Positions 1 through 5,888 of a stretch of DNA of 8,908 bases are shown here, piece after piece (position 1 is the first letter of the stretch; the number at the start of each line of letters is the position of its first letter). Position numbers and translations under genes: made by a program. Location: positions 1-8,908 of the forward strand of contig DKGY01000113.1 of assembly GCA_002453475.1 (NCBI GenBank), given 5' to 3'. Below the pieces are notes generated by a model that had not been told where the DNA came from, did no database searches, and was given only the letters and a program-made list of their open reading frames with translations. The stretch comes from Clostridium sp. UBA6758. Lineage in GTDB: Bacteria > Bacillota > Clostridia > Clostridiales > Clostridiaceae.

Positions 1-14
1 TAAAATATCATATA

Positions 15-137
15 TTAATTTACCTTTTTTATTCTAGTTAAACCCACTACCAATATCATTATTGTTTCTTCCCCTTTTAATATATTTAATACCATCATTA
101 AAACAGCAACCCCTTGAAACCTGTATGGATAGAACAA
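15..137 (-). other. Doubtful short ORF in a relatively GC-richer intergenic patch
   Basis: On the minus strand a reading frame is open from a TTG at 137 (40 codons) or from tandem ATG codons at 98 (27 codons) to a TAA at 15-17. Its end reads ...VVGLTRIKKVN. An AAGGGG lies about 11 bases before the tandem ATGs, which is too far for a good ribosome binding site, and the TTG has none. The patch from about 37 to 135 is visibly richer in C and G than the A/T-only sequence around it, and the opposite strand is also open over most of it. It could be a small gene, a decayed gene end or a dispersed non-coding repeat. I do not recognise the peptide and would not annotate it as a gene without conservation data. 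Confidence 0.15.
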
Positions 138-220
138 CTATTTAAATAGTTAAATAGTTTCTTATATAAATATTACTCTATATAGCTATAATCCTATATA
201 AATATTTATATAGGAAACTA
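136..220. repeat. Cluster of nested perfect palindromes
   Basis: Four elements lie in 85 bases. Positions 136-151 are a perfect 16-base palindrome (AACTATTTAAATAGTT), and its second half (AAATAGTT) is repeated directly at 152-159. Positions 181-190 are a 10-base palindrome (TATAGCTATA). Positions 192-215 are a perfect 24-base palindrome centred on AAATATTT. A larger inverted repeat pairs 155-174 with 201-220, with 19 of 20 positions complementary, so the 24-base palindrome can fold on itself or with the upstream arm. No T-tract follows on either strand, so this is not a standard terminator. It lies downstream of the transporter/acetyltransferase operon. Low complexity from A/T content explains some of this, but not a 20-base arm. 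Confidence 0.6.
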
Positions 221-316
221 GGTAAAATTCTAACGTATAGGTAGTAAAATAATTCTCTCCTGAGAAAATTATATACTTAAATAGAACATCACCTTATATG
301 TAATAACTCAGACAAT

Positions 317-349
317 AAAAATACACCACCTTTAATATAGATGATGTAT
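317..349 (-). terminator. Intrinsic terminator of the transporter-acetyltransferase operon
   Basis: Read on the minus strand, ATACATCATC (349-340) pairs over 10 bases with GGTGGTGTAT (330-321) across a 9-base loop and is followed by TTTTATT. All ten positions pair in minus-strand RNA, two of them as G-U. On the plus strand the same two positions would be A-C mismatches, so the fold favours the minus strand. It lies about 45 bases beyond the acetyltransferase stop codon. A separate perfect 14-base palindrome (364-377, AAACTAATTAGTTT) lies between the stop codon and this hairpin. Confidence 0.7.
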
Positions 350-393
350 AACAAATTTAAATTAAACTAATTAGTTTCTATAGTTAAGATAAT

Positions 394-1338
394 CTATTTA
401 TTATTTTTATAAAATATAACATGATCTCTCCATTTTCCATTTATATGTAGATATTCTTTACATGTACCTAGTTCATTAAATCCACATGCTCTTAAAACTC
501 TTTGTGACTTTTCATTGTCAACTAAAGTTGTCGCTTCTATTCTATGAAGTCCTAATTCTTCATATGCATATCTTACAACTAAACTAACAGCTTCCTTCAT
601 ATATCCATTTCCTTGATATTGTTCGTCCATAGAGTATCCTATGAATGCACTCTTAAATACACCATGCACTATATTGTATATACGTATTCTTCCTATCATC
701 TTATCAGCTTTATATATTCCAAAATGAGCTCCCTCGCCCTTAATAAATTCTTTATAGTTTTCTATTAAAGATTGCTTTTGAACTTCTACTGTATAAAATT
801 CTTCATCTCTATGTGGTTCAAATTTAGATAGGAAAGCCTTATTTCTCGTATAATAATCTAATAAAATACTTGCATTATCGGAGTTAAGAACTCTTATACT
901 TATTTTATCTCCTTGAATTGCTAGCTCCTTCTTATATGAGTTATTATAAAATTCTTCTTCTACTATTCCAAATAATAAACTGCCTTCATATTTAAATTTT
1001 GTTATAATACTATCTGATATATATCCTTCTAATTGAAATCCTAGGTTTGTAAAAGGAGTTAAACTTATTTTTTCATCACAGATGATATTTACTTTATGAA
1101 GACCTTTGCTTTTTATTAAATTATTTAACATCAACTTTAGGGCATCTTGTAATGTTTTATTAGCATCTCCTCCACTTTTATAAAATTTCAATTTTATTAT
1201 TACACCTTTGTTCTCATCATCTAAATCTAAGATTATAAATCTTCCTACTATAATTCCAGATGAATCTCTTATTATATATTTATTTGCTTCATCAGTTGCA
1301 TTACTAATACTTACTGCCCTTTCACTGCTCAACTTCAT
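394..1338 (-). CDS. Two-domain GNAT acetyltransferase, RimJ/RimL-like C-terminal domain
   Basis: The product has 314 residues and should transfer an acetyl group from acetyl-CoA to an amine, either a protein N-terminus or a small molecule; the substrate cannot be told. Residues about 145-314 are a complete GNAT domain of the RimJ/RimL type. It has the acetyl-CoA pyrophosphate loop QYQGNG (240-245), then LHRIEATTLVDNEKSQRVL and ACGF (264-287), the usual motif B region. Residues 1 to about 120 look like a second, degenerate GNAT fold: HKVNII...FTNLGFQLEGYI (81-107) resembles a motif B, but no QxxGxG loop precedes it. The gene overlaps the transporter gene by 17 bases, and its GGGGAGG ribosome binding site lies inside the transporter's last codons, so translation is probably coupled. 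The ATG is only 2 bases from GGAGG; a TTG two codons later has an 8-base spacing and is an alternative start. The gene ends in TAG. Confidence 0.85.
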   Translation of the reverse strand: MKLSSERAVSISNATDEANKYIIRDSSGIIVGRFIILDLDDENKGVIIKLKFYKSGGDANKTLQDALKLMLNNLIKSKGLHKVNIICDEKISLTPFTNLGFQLEGYISDSIITKFKYEGSLLFGIVEEEFYNNSYKKELAIQGDKISIRVLNSDNASILLDYYTRNKAFLSKFEPHRDEEFYTVEVQKQSLIENYKEFIKGEGAHFGIYKADKMIGRIRIYNIVHGVFKSAFIGYSMDEQYQGNGYMKEAVSLVVRYAYEELGLHRIEATTLVDNEKSQRVLRACGFNELGTCKEYLHINGKWRDHVIFYKNNK

Positions 1339-2506
1339 TACCTCCCCTTTTAAAAATACTATAATTTCCTCTATATATTAGGAATATAAACAATATAGAA
1401 ACACTTAAGCTTATTGGTATTAAATAAAAAGTTTTTGTTGTACCTATAATATCATTTAATCTTCCCATGAGCAGATTTAGAATCATGCTTATAGTGCTTG
1501 ATAGAGTTAAAATTAATCCTGTTATATATGAGCTATTGTCTTTAAAAACTTTACTAATAGTAGCTACTACTGTAGGATATGCTATTGCAAAAAATAGTCC
1601 TGTTACACATATTAAAATGAGAGCACTATGACCAACAACTAGCGCAACTATTAATAATACACATGCAATTAGTAAAGAATATAAAACTGATTGTAAGTAT
1701 CCTACCTTTTCAGCTACAAATCCACCTAATAATCTACCTATAGTAAGTAAAAAGAAAAATGCTGACAAGAAGATAGCTCCACTACTACTAGTAAAGTTAT
1801 AACTTTCCATAAGGAAATTAACTATCCAATTAGACATCCCCATTTCTGCAAACACGTATGTTCCTAATCCTATAGCATAGATATACATATACTTTTCTTT
1901 AAAAGCTAAAGCTATATTAAATTTACTTTCTTTTTTAGTTACATTAAAATTAGGTATTTTTATAAAGAAAAATATTATTAATACTACAATAAAAATCATT
2001 GCTATTCCAAAGAATACACTTCTCCAACCTACTCCATTGTCTAAAATGTTTCCAATAGCAAATTGTCCTACAGTAGATCCAAATCCATAAAAACAATGAG
2101 CTGAATTCATCATTATTGCTTGGAATGTAATAAATAGTGCTGGTATTAGCGTGTTTACTCCAATCATTACAAAAGCAATACCCATGTTTATTAAAAACAT
2201 TCCAATCAATAGTATTGTATAAGTTTTAGAAAAAGCTACTATTAAAACAGAGGCTATAATAGTGAAAAGTCCCGTACAGATTACATTTCTTTGTCCAAAT
2301 TTTTCACATAGTAATCCACCTATATAAGTAAATATTATGTATCCTAAAGAACATACCGATAAGAGCATGCCCATACTTGTATTATTAGTATTAAAAGTCT
2401 CCTTAAATACAGGGACAAATATTCCCTTGGTGTTATCGACTATAGCAATTACGGCCATAATGATAAATATAAATATTGTTACGGCAAGGCTTTTGTTTTT
2501 CTTCAC
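1322..2506 (-). CDS. MFS transporter, fucose-permease (FHS)-like
   Basis: This is an integral membrane carrier of about 394 residues with 12 predicted hydrophobic segments, probably driven by an ion gradient. Family signals, numbered from the upstream GTG at 2515, are: the MFS loop motif GGLLCEKFGQRNVI at 66-79; MNSAHCFYGFGSTVGQ at 136-151, which resembles the N-x-x-H-x-F-x-G-x-G stretch of fucose permease relatives; FAEMGMSNWIVNFL at about 222-235; and the second-half copy GRLLGGFVAEKVG at 260-272. Substrate and direction are unknown. Start choice: AAGGAG ends at 2515 and runs straight into GTG-ATG, leaving 0-2 bases of spacing, while the GTG at 2506-2504 has 8 bases, so I place the start at 2506. 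Starts at 2512 or 2515 would add 2-3 residues. It is the first gene of a two-gene operon with the overlapping acetyltransferase, which suggests export or uptake of a compound the acetyltransferase handles; that is inference only. Confidence 0.85.
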   Translation of the reverse strand: MKKNKSLAVTIFIFIIMAVIAIVDNTKGIFVPVFKETFNTNNTSMGMLLSVCSLGYIIFTYIGGLLCEKFGQRNVICTGLFTIIASVLIVAFSKTYTILLIGMFLINMGIAFVMIGVNTLIPALFITFQAIMMNSAHCFYGFGSTVGQFAIGNILDNGVGWRSVFFGIAMIFIVVLIIFFFIKIPNFNVTKKESKFNIALAFKEKYMYIYAIGLGTYVFAEMGMSNWIVNFLMESYNFTSSSGAIFLSAFFFLLTIGRLLGGFVAEKVGYLQSVLYSLLIACVLLIVALVVGHSALILICVTGLFFAIAYPTVVATISKVFKDNSSYITGLILTLSSTISMILNLLMGRLNDIIGTTKTFYLIPISLSVSILFIFLIYRGNYSIFKRGGNEVEQ

Positions 2507-2525
2507 TAACATCACTCCTTTTTCA

Positions 2526-2540
2526 ATGATATTATATCAT
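2526..2540 (-). promoter_or_regulatory. Likely -10 box with overlapping palindrome before the transporter gene
   Basis: Minus-strand TATAAT (2536-2531) is a perfect -10 hexamer preceded by TGA, close to an extended -10. No good -35 hexamer lies 16-18 bases upstream. It sits within the inverted repeat ATGATAT-T-ATATCAT (7-1-7, 2526-2540), a layout expected of a repressor operator over the promoter. The ribosome binding site begins at 2520, so the leader would be very short. A/T richness makes chance palindromes likely. Confidence 0.4.
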
Positions 2541-2833
2541 AATTAATATACGTTTTTATTGAATTAAACTCTTTATTTTTTATAACTATTAAGTAAAATA
2601 ATTAACTTTTTTATTATAAATTATTTCTTCTTCACTGAAATTATTCCTTTTGTTATACTTAACATTATGGTTAACAATTAGAATATGAACTTATTTAATT
2701 TAATATAATCATGCTGTAATTTTATATATTAATAAGTATACTTAAATTTTTCTAACATTTTAAACCATAATCATAGTAAAAATAAGCTATTGTATCGATT
2801 AAATTCATTAAATAATATAAAGAAGGTGTAAAT
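2541..2833. other. Intergenic region between divergent genes, no gene seen
   Basis: These 293 A/T-rich bases separate the divergent transporter and methyltransferase genes and contain no credible reading frame. A nested inverted repeat occurs at 2650-2677 (TTGTTA with TAACAA, enclosing TTAAC with GTTAA). The best promoter-like pair for the methyltransferase is TTGTAT with TAATAT at a 17-base spacing, but its -10 box ends only a few bases before the ribosome binding site, so I do not call it. Confidence 0.5.
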
Positions 2834-4027
2834 ATGAATAAGAACAATATAAATAAACTTAATCTGTTTTTTATGGGATTACAAAATAGATTTCAAGAAA
2901 ACATATCAATTTTTAAGCATGTTAATGTGGAATTCGTATCTGGCTTAAAATCTTTCAAAGGTGAAGCTACTTTAGATGGTATAGAGTTAAATTACAACTT
3001 TAATGGTGTTACAAAGAAACTAACTATAGAAAGCTTCTTTAGTAATATACTTGAGCAATGTTTAAACTATGAAGGTTTGTCCCTTACATATAGTGAAAGA
3101 GGAGAGGTTCTTCTAATAACTGCAAATAATAAAAATGTAACTATGAAAACTATTGATGTAGATAATTCAAATTTCACTAGGGAAGATAATAAAATAACGA
3201 AAGAAACCATGCACAATACTAGTACTTCAACCTTACTAAACCGTAATTACTATATAAAAGTAGGTGAAGCTGATAATCTATTAAAAGAAATAGGTATTAT
3301 GAGCAAAGAAGGTAAAATAAAAAATGATAAAATAAGAAAATATAATCAAATAGATCATTATGTGGAACTACTTGAAGGTATACTAGATGAACTTCCTAAG
3401 AATAAAGTTATTAATATATTAGATTGTGGATGTGGCAAATCCTACTTATCCTTTGTTCTAAACTACTATTTAACTGAGGTTAAAAAGCGAAAATGTCATT
3501 TTATTGGTTTAGATTATTCAGAAACTGTAATAGATACTTCTAAAAATATGGCTAAAAATCTTGGATATAGAAACATGGAATTTCATGCTATTGATATAAA
3601 AGATTATAATCCCGATAAGAAAATAAATGTGGTGATCTCTCTACATGCTTGCGACACTGCAACTGATATGGCATTAGCCTTAGGAATAAGAATTGAGTCA
3701 GATATAATAATTGCAGTACCATGTTGTCATAGAGAGATGTTAAATCAATATTCTTATGCCCCATTTAAAAGTATTCTTGACCATGGAATCTTTAAAGCAA
3801 GAATGGCTGATATATTAACCGATGGTATGAGATCTTTAATGCTTAAAGCAAAGGGATATAAAGTTTCTGTGGTAGAATATATATCGCCTCTTGAAACTCC
3901 TAAGAACTTAATGATTAGAGCTATTAAAGAAAAGGATGAAGATATGGATGCTATGAGCGAATATATGAGTATGATGAGCAGCTTAAATGTATATCCAGCT
4001 TTATATGATTTTTTAAATCAGTGGTAA
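2834..4027 (+). CDS. Class I SAM-dependent methyltransferase, METTL25/Methyltransf_32 type
   Basis: The 397-residue protein has a C-terminal Rossmann methyltransferase domain (about 165-365) and an N-terminal region of about 130 residues that I do not recognise. The SAM-binding motif I is ILDCGCGKSYLS (195-206), and acidic D227 in FIGLDYSE should contact the ribose. SLHACDTATD (269-278) and VPCCHRE (295-301) are the signature stretches of the Methyltransf_32 family, which includes eukaryotic METTL25 and METTL25B (RRNAD1); TPKNLMIRA (355-363) is a further C-terminal match. The methyl acceptor is unknown. The METTL25 resemblance does not prove an RNA substrate. The adjacent cysteines of PCCH could bind metal or shape the active site. 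The start has AAGGTG 6 bases upstream. The gene stands alone, with its own terminator. Confidence 0.8.
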   Translation: MNKNNINKLNLFFMGLQNRFQENISIFKHVNVEFVSGLKSFKGEATLDGIELNYNFNGVTKKLTIESFFSNILEQCLNYEGLSLTYSERGEVLLITANNKNVTMKTIDVDNSNFTREDNKITKETMHNTSTSTLLNRNYYIKVGEADNLLKEIGIMSKEGKIKNDKIRKYNQIDHYVELLEGILDELPKNKVINILDCGCGKSYLSFVLNYYLTEVKKRKCHFIGLDYSETVIDTSKNMAKNLGYRNMEFHAIDIKDYNPDKKINVVISLHACDTATDMALALGIRIESDIIIAVPCCHREMLNQYSYAPFKSILDHGIFKARMADILTDGMRSLMLKAKGYKVSVVEYISPLETPKNLMIRAIKEKDEDMDAMSEYMSMMSSLNVYPALYDFLNQW

Positions 4028-4045
4028 TATTAATCCTTTAATCAT

Positions 4046-4095
4046 AAAAGAACTTAAGAATTATTTAATAAGTTATAATTCTTAAGTTCTTTTTT
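4046..4095 (+). terminator. Intrinsic terminator after the methyltransferase gene
   Basis: There is a perfect 19-base inverted repeat: 4046-4064 pairs with 4075-4093 across a 10-base loop, and the 3' arm runs into a T-tract (4090-4095). The core is GAACTTAAGAATTAT. It begins 18 bases after the stop codon. The stem is long but mostly A-T. Confidence 0.85.
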
Positions 4096-4157
4096 CTCCT
4101 AGTAAAAATTTATTATTTAATATATGGATTAACTAAGAGATATACATTGCTATTAAC

Positions 4158-4227
4158 TACATTAATGTACCTATGTTGACATATCTTATTATCTATGTTT
4201 AATTTAAACTATAGGATATATTATCCT
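4158..4227 (+). promoter_or_regulatory. Putative promoter and palindromes upstream of pepV
   Basis: TTGACA at 4176-4181 is a perfect -35 hexamer. The element 17 bases on, TTAATT (4199-4204), is a poor -10, and TAATTT at an 18-base spacing is no better. Two palindromes flank it: TACATTAATGTA (4158-4169) just upstream and AGGATA-TAT-TATCCT (4213-4227) just downstream. Either could be an operator. Only the -35 is convincing. Confidence 0.35.
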
Positions 4228-4285
4228 TAATTTCATATATATTAACAATATATATAGCTTGTTTGAAATGAAAGGGGATAGTCTC

Positions 4286-5641
4286 ATGGTAAAAAAAGAA
4301 GAAATAAAAGGAAGAGTCAGCGAGTTAATACCTGAGCTCATAGAATCTATAAAGGAAGCTGTAAGTTTTAGAAGCGTTATAGATGAAGATGATCCTAATT
4401 ATGTATTTGGTAAAAATATAGATGATTGTCTAAAAAGCACTTTAAATTTATGTGAATCCTTAGGTTTTAAAACTTACTATGATAAAGATGGTTACTATGG
4501 TTATGCAGAAGTTGGGGAAGGTGAAGAATTAGTTGGAGTTCTTGGCCATTTAGATGTAGTACCTGAAGGAGATTTGAATTCTTGGACATACCCGCCATAT
4601 GAATTAACTATAGTTGATGATAAATTATATGGAAGAGGAACTCAAGATGATAAAGGTCCTACTATAGCTTGTATATATGCAGTAAAAGCTCTATTAGATT
4701 TAGGAATAAAATTAAATAAAAGAATAAGATTCATATTTGGAACAGATGAAGAAAATCTTTGGAGAGGTATTAATAAATATAAAGAGAATGGTGAAGAGAT
4801 TCCTGCTATGGGAATAACTCCTGACAGTGAGTTCTTCTGCATAAATGCAGAAAAGGGCTTGCTTCAATCAACTTTAACTTGCAAAAAAAGTTCTGATTTA
4901 GTTCTAAGTGCCGGAAATGCATTTAACTCAGTCCCTGACAATGCTGCCTACACAGGAACTTCTGAGGAAATCAATTCTTTAAAAGATATATTAGATAGTT
5001 TAAATTATAAATATACCTTAAATGAAGACTCTATTTCAGTAATTGGAAAGGGTGTTCACTCTGCAGATAGTGCTGAAGGTATAAATGCCATTTCTAGACT
5101 TGCTATAGCTTTAGAGAAAATGGGCTCTACTTCTAACTCAATAAAATTCATAGCTAATGTTATTGGAGAGGATGTTGCTATTAAAAATCTAATACCTAAC
5201 TGTGAAGATGTATCTGGCAAACTAACTGTAAATGTAGGTAAAATTGATTTAAATGAAGATACAGAAACTATCTCTTTAGATATTAGGATTCCTGTTACTT
5301 ATAAAAAAGAAGATATAGTTAATCCTATAAAGGAAAAAGCTTTAGAATACGGCTTAGAATATAATGAATTTGATTGGATGGATTCTATATATGTTCCTGC
5401 AGATCATTTCTTAATTAAAACATTAAAGGAAGTATATGATGAGGAAACTGGATATAATGGAGTACCAGAATCATCTGGTGGAGCTACTTATGCTAGAGCC
5501 ATAGATAACTGTGTAGCCTTTGGTATGGTATTCCCTACATCAGAAAAAACAGAACATCAGCCTAATGAATTTATAACTATGCATGATTTAGTTAAAGCTA
5601 CAGAGATTTACGCTTTAGCATTATATAAACTGGCTAAATAA
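4286..5641 (+). CDS. pepV: PepV-type M20 zinc dipeptidase
   Basis: A cytoplasmic di-zinc peptidase of 451 residues that cleaves dipeptides, the last step in peptide use. The M20 signatures are in order: GHLDVVPEG with zinc ligand H88 and D90; the GRGTQDDKGP loop (116-125) with the bridging Asp; TDEE (153-156) with the catalytic Glu and the adjacent zinc-ligand Glu; TPDSEFF with D180; GVHSADS with H258, the lid-domain substrate-stabilising His; and EHQPNEF near the C-terminus with H424. The spacing and overall length match Lactobacillus PepV, and no catalytic residue is missing. Start choice: AAAGGGGA ends 7 bases before the ATG at 4286. The frame can be extended to a TTG at 4259, but that has no ribosome binding site. 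The substrate could also be another short peptide or an amidated amino acid, as in other M20 members. It is monocistronic on the plus strand, with an unusual structured RNA just after it. Confidence 0.9.
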   Translation: MVKKEEIKGRVSELIPELIESIKEAVSFRSVIDEDDPNYVFGKNIDDCLKSTLNLCESLGFKTYYDKDGYYGYAEVGEGEELVGVLGHLDVVPEGDLNSWTYPPYELTIVDDKLYGRGTQDDKGPTIACIYAVKALLDLGIKLNKRIRFIFGTDEENLWRGINKYKENGEEIPAMGITPDSEFFCINAEKGLLQSTLTCKKSSDLVLSAGNAFNSVPDNAAYTGTSEEINSLKDILDSLNYKYTLNEDSISVIGKGVHSADSAEGINAISRLAIALEKMGSTSNSIKFIANVIGEDVAIKNLIPNCEDVSGKLTVNVGKIDLNEDTETISLDIRIPVTYKKEDIVNPIKEKALEYGLEYNEFDWMDSIYVPADHFLIKTLKEVYDEETGYNGVPESSGGATYARAIDNCVAFGMVFPTSEKTEHQPNEFITMHDLVKATEIYALALYKLAK

Positions 5642-5673
5642 GCTGAATTCCTAGAGCTTTAATCTTTATAAAT

Positions 5674-5798
5674 TGTTATCCGTGGACGTACTTGACCTTA
5701 TCTTTCATAAAAAAGTGGAAATATTAGGGCAAGTAACCATCGGTTAAACAGAATTTTTTATAATAAGAATCCGTCAAGTATTATATTGACGGATTTTT
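5674..5798 (+). ncRNA. Candidate orphan riboswitch-like RNA with terminator/antiterminator
   Basis: The upstream part folds as an imperfect long hairpin: TGTT (5674-5677) with AACA (5747-5750), CCG (5680-5682) with CGG (5741-5743), GG (5684-5685) with CC (5737-5738), TACTTG (5689-5694) with CAAGTA (5730-5735), CC (5696-5697) with GG (5727-5728), and an inner stem 5699-5706 with 5717-5723. Small internal loops separate the helices. An intrinsic terminator follows at 5768-5798. The 5' strand can pair instead with the terminator: TACTTGAC (5689-5696) with GTCAAGTA (5773-5780), nested inside ATCCGT (5678-5683) with ACGGAT (5789-5794). That would break the terminator. I could not match it to T-box, SAM, c-di-GMP, purine, glycine, fluoride or preQ1 patterns. 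No plus-strand gene follows. It could also be a pepV 3' UTR or a small RNA. Confidence 0.4.
5768..5798 (+). terminator. Intrinsic terminator between pepV and tcdA
   Basis: A perfect 10-base stem, AATCCGTCAA (5768-5777) with TTGACGGATT (5786-5795), has an 8-base loop and runs into TTTTT (5794-5798). The stem is much more GC-rich than its surroundings. The minus-strand side has no T-tract, so it acts on plus-strand transcripts, either pepV readthrough or the candidate RNA before it. Confidence 0.85.
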
Positions 5799-5823
5799 AT
5801 ATTATAAAACTATAAACTTAAAT

Positions 5824-5884
5824 AAGCAATTACACTCTCCTAAAGTTAGGTTTTACCTAATATCGGTTTTATATTAGATTGCTT
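5824..5884. other. Competing hairpins in the tcdA 3' region
   Basis: Outer arms AAGCAAT (5824-5830) and ATTGCTT (5878-5884) can enclose inner hairpins: TTAGGT-TTT-ACCTAA (5846-5860) or CTAATAT (5857-5863) with ATATTAG (5871-5877). These two share bases and exclude each other, and CCTA (5839-5842) can also pair with TAGG (5847-5850). This lies directly after the tcdA stop codon on the minus strand. No clear T-tract follows, so a terminator role is uncertain. Confidence 0.35.
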
Positions 5885-5888
5885 GCAA

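Noticed and set aside
136..220. CRISPR array
   Set aside because: The repeats are palindromic and nested, with no regular spacer-repeat pattern and no cas genes nearby.
2337..2546. Plus-strand open frame over the start of the transporter gene
   Set aside because: It is antisense to the transporter's first membrane segments; its hydrophobic look is a by-product of that.
2790..2833. Promoter TTGTAT/TAATAT for the methyltransferase
   Set aside because: The spacing is 17 bases, but the -10 box ends only a few bases before the ribosome binding site, leaving no room for a usable leader.
4259..4285. N-terminal extension of the PepV reading frame from a TTG
   Set aside because: There is no ribosome binding site before 4259, whereas AAAGGGGA is well placed before the ATG at 4286, and the extension is not part of the PepV domain.
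4642..4842. Minus-strand open frame inside pepV
   Set aside because: It is antisense to the PepV active-site region and has no ribosome binding site or recognisable product.
5674..5798. T-box leader or a known riboswitch class
   Set aside because: There is no T-box AGGGTGG-type sequence, no downstream amino-acid or tRNA-ligase gene, and no match to the conserved cores of the common classes I can recall, so I keep it as an unclassified candidate.
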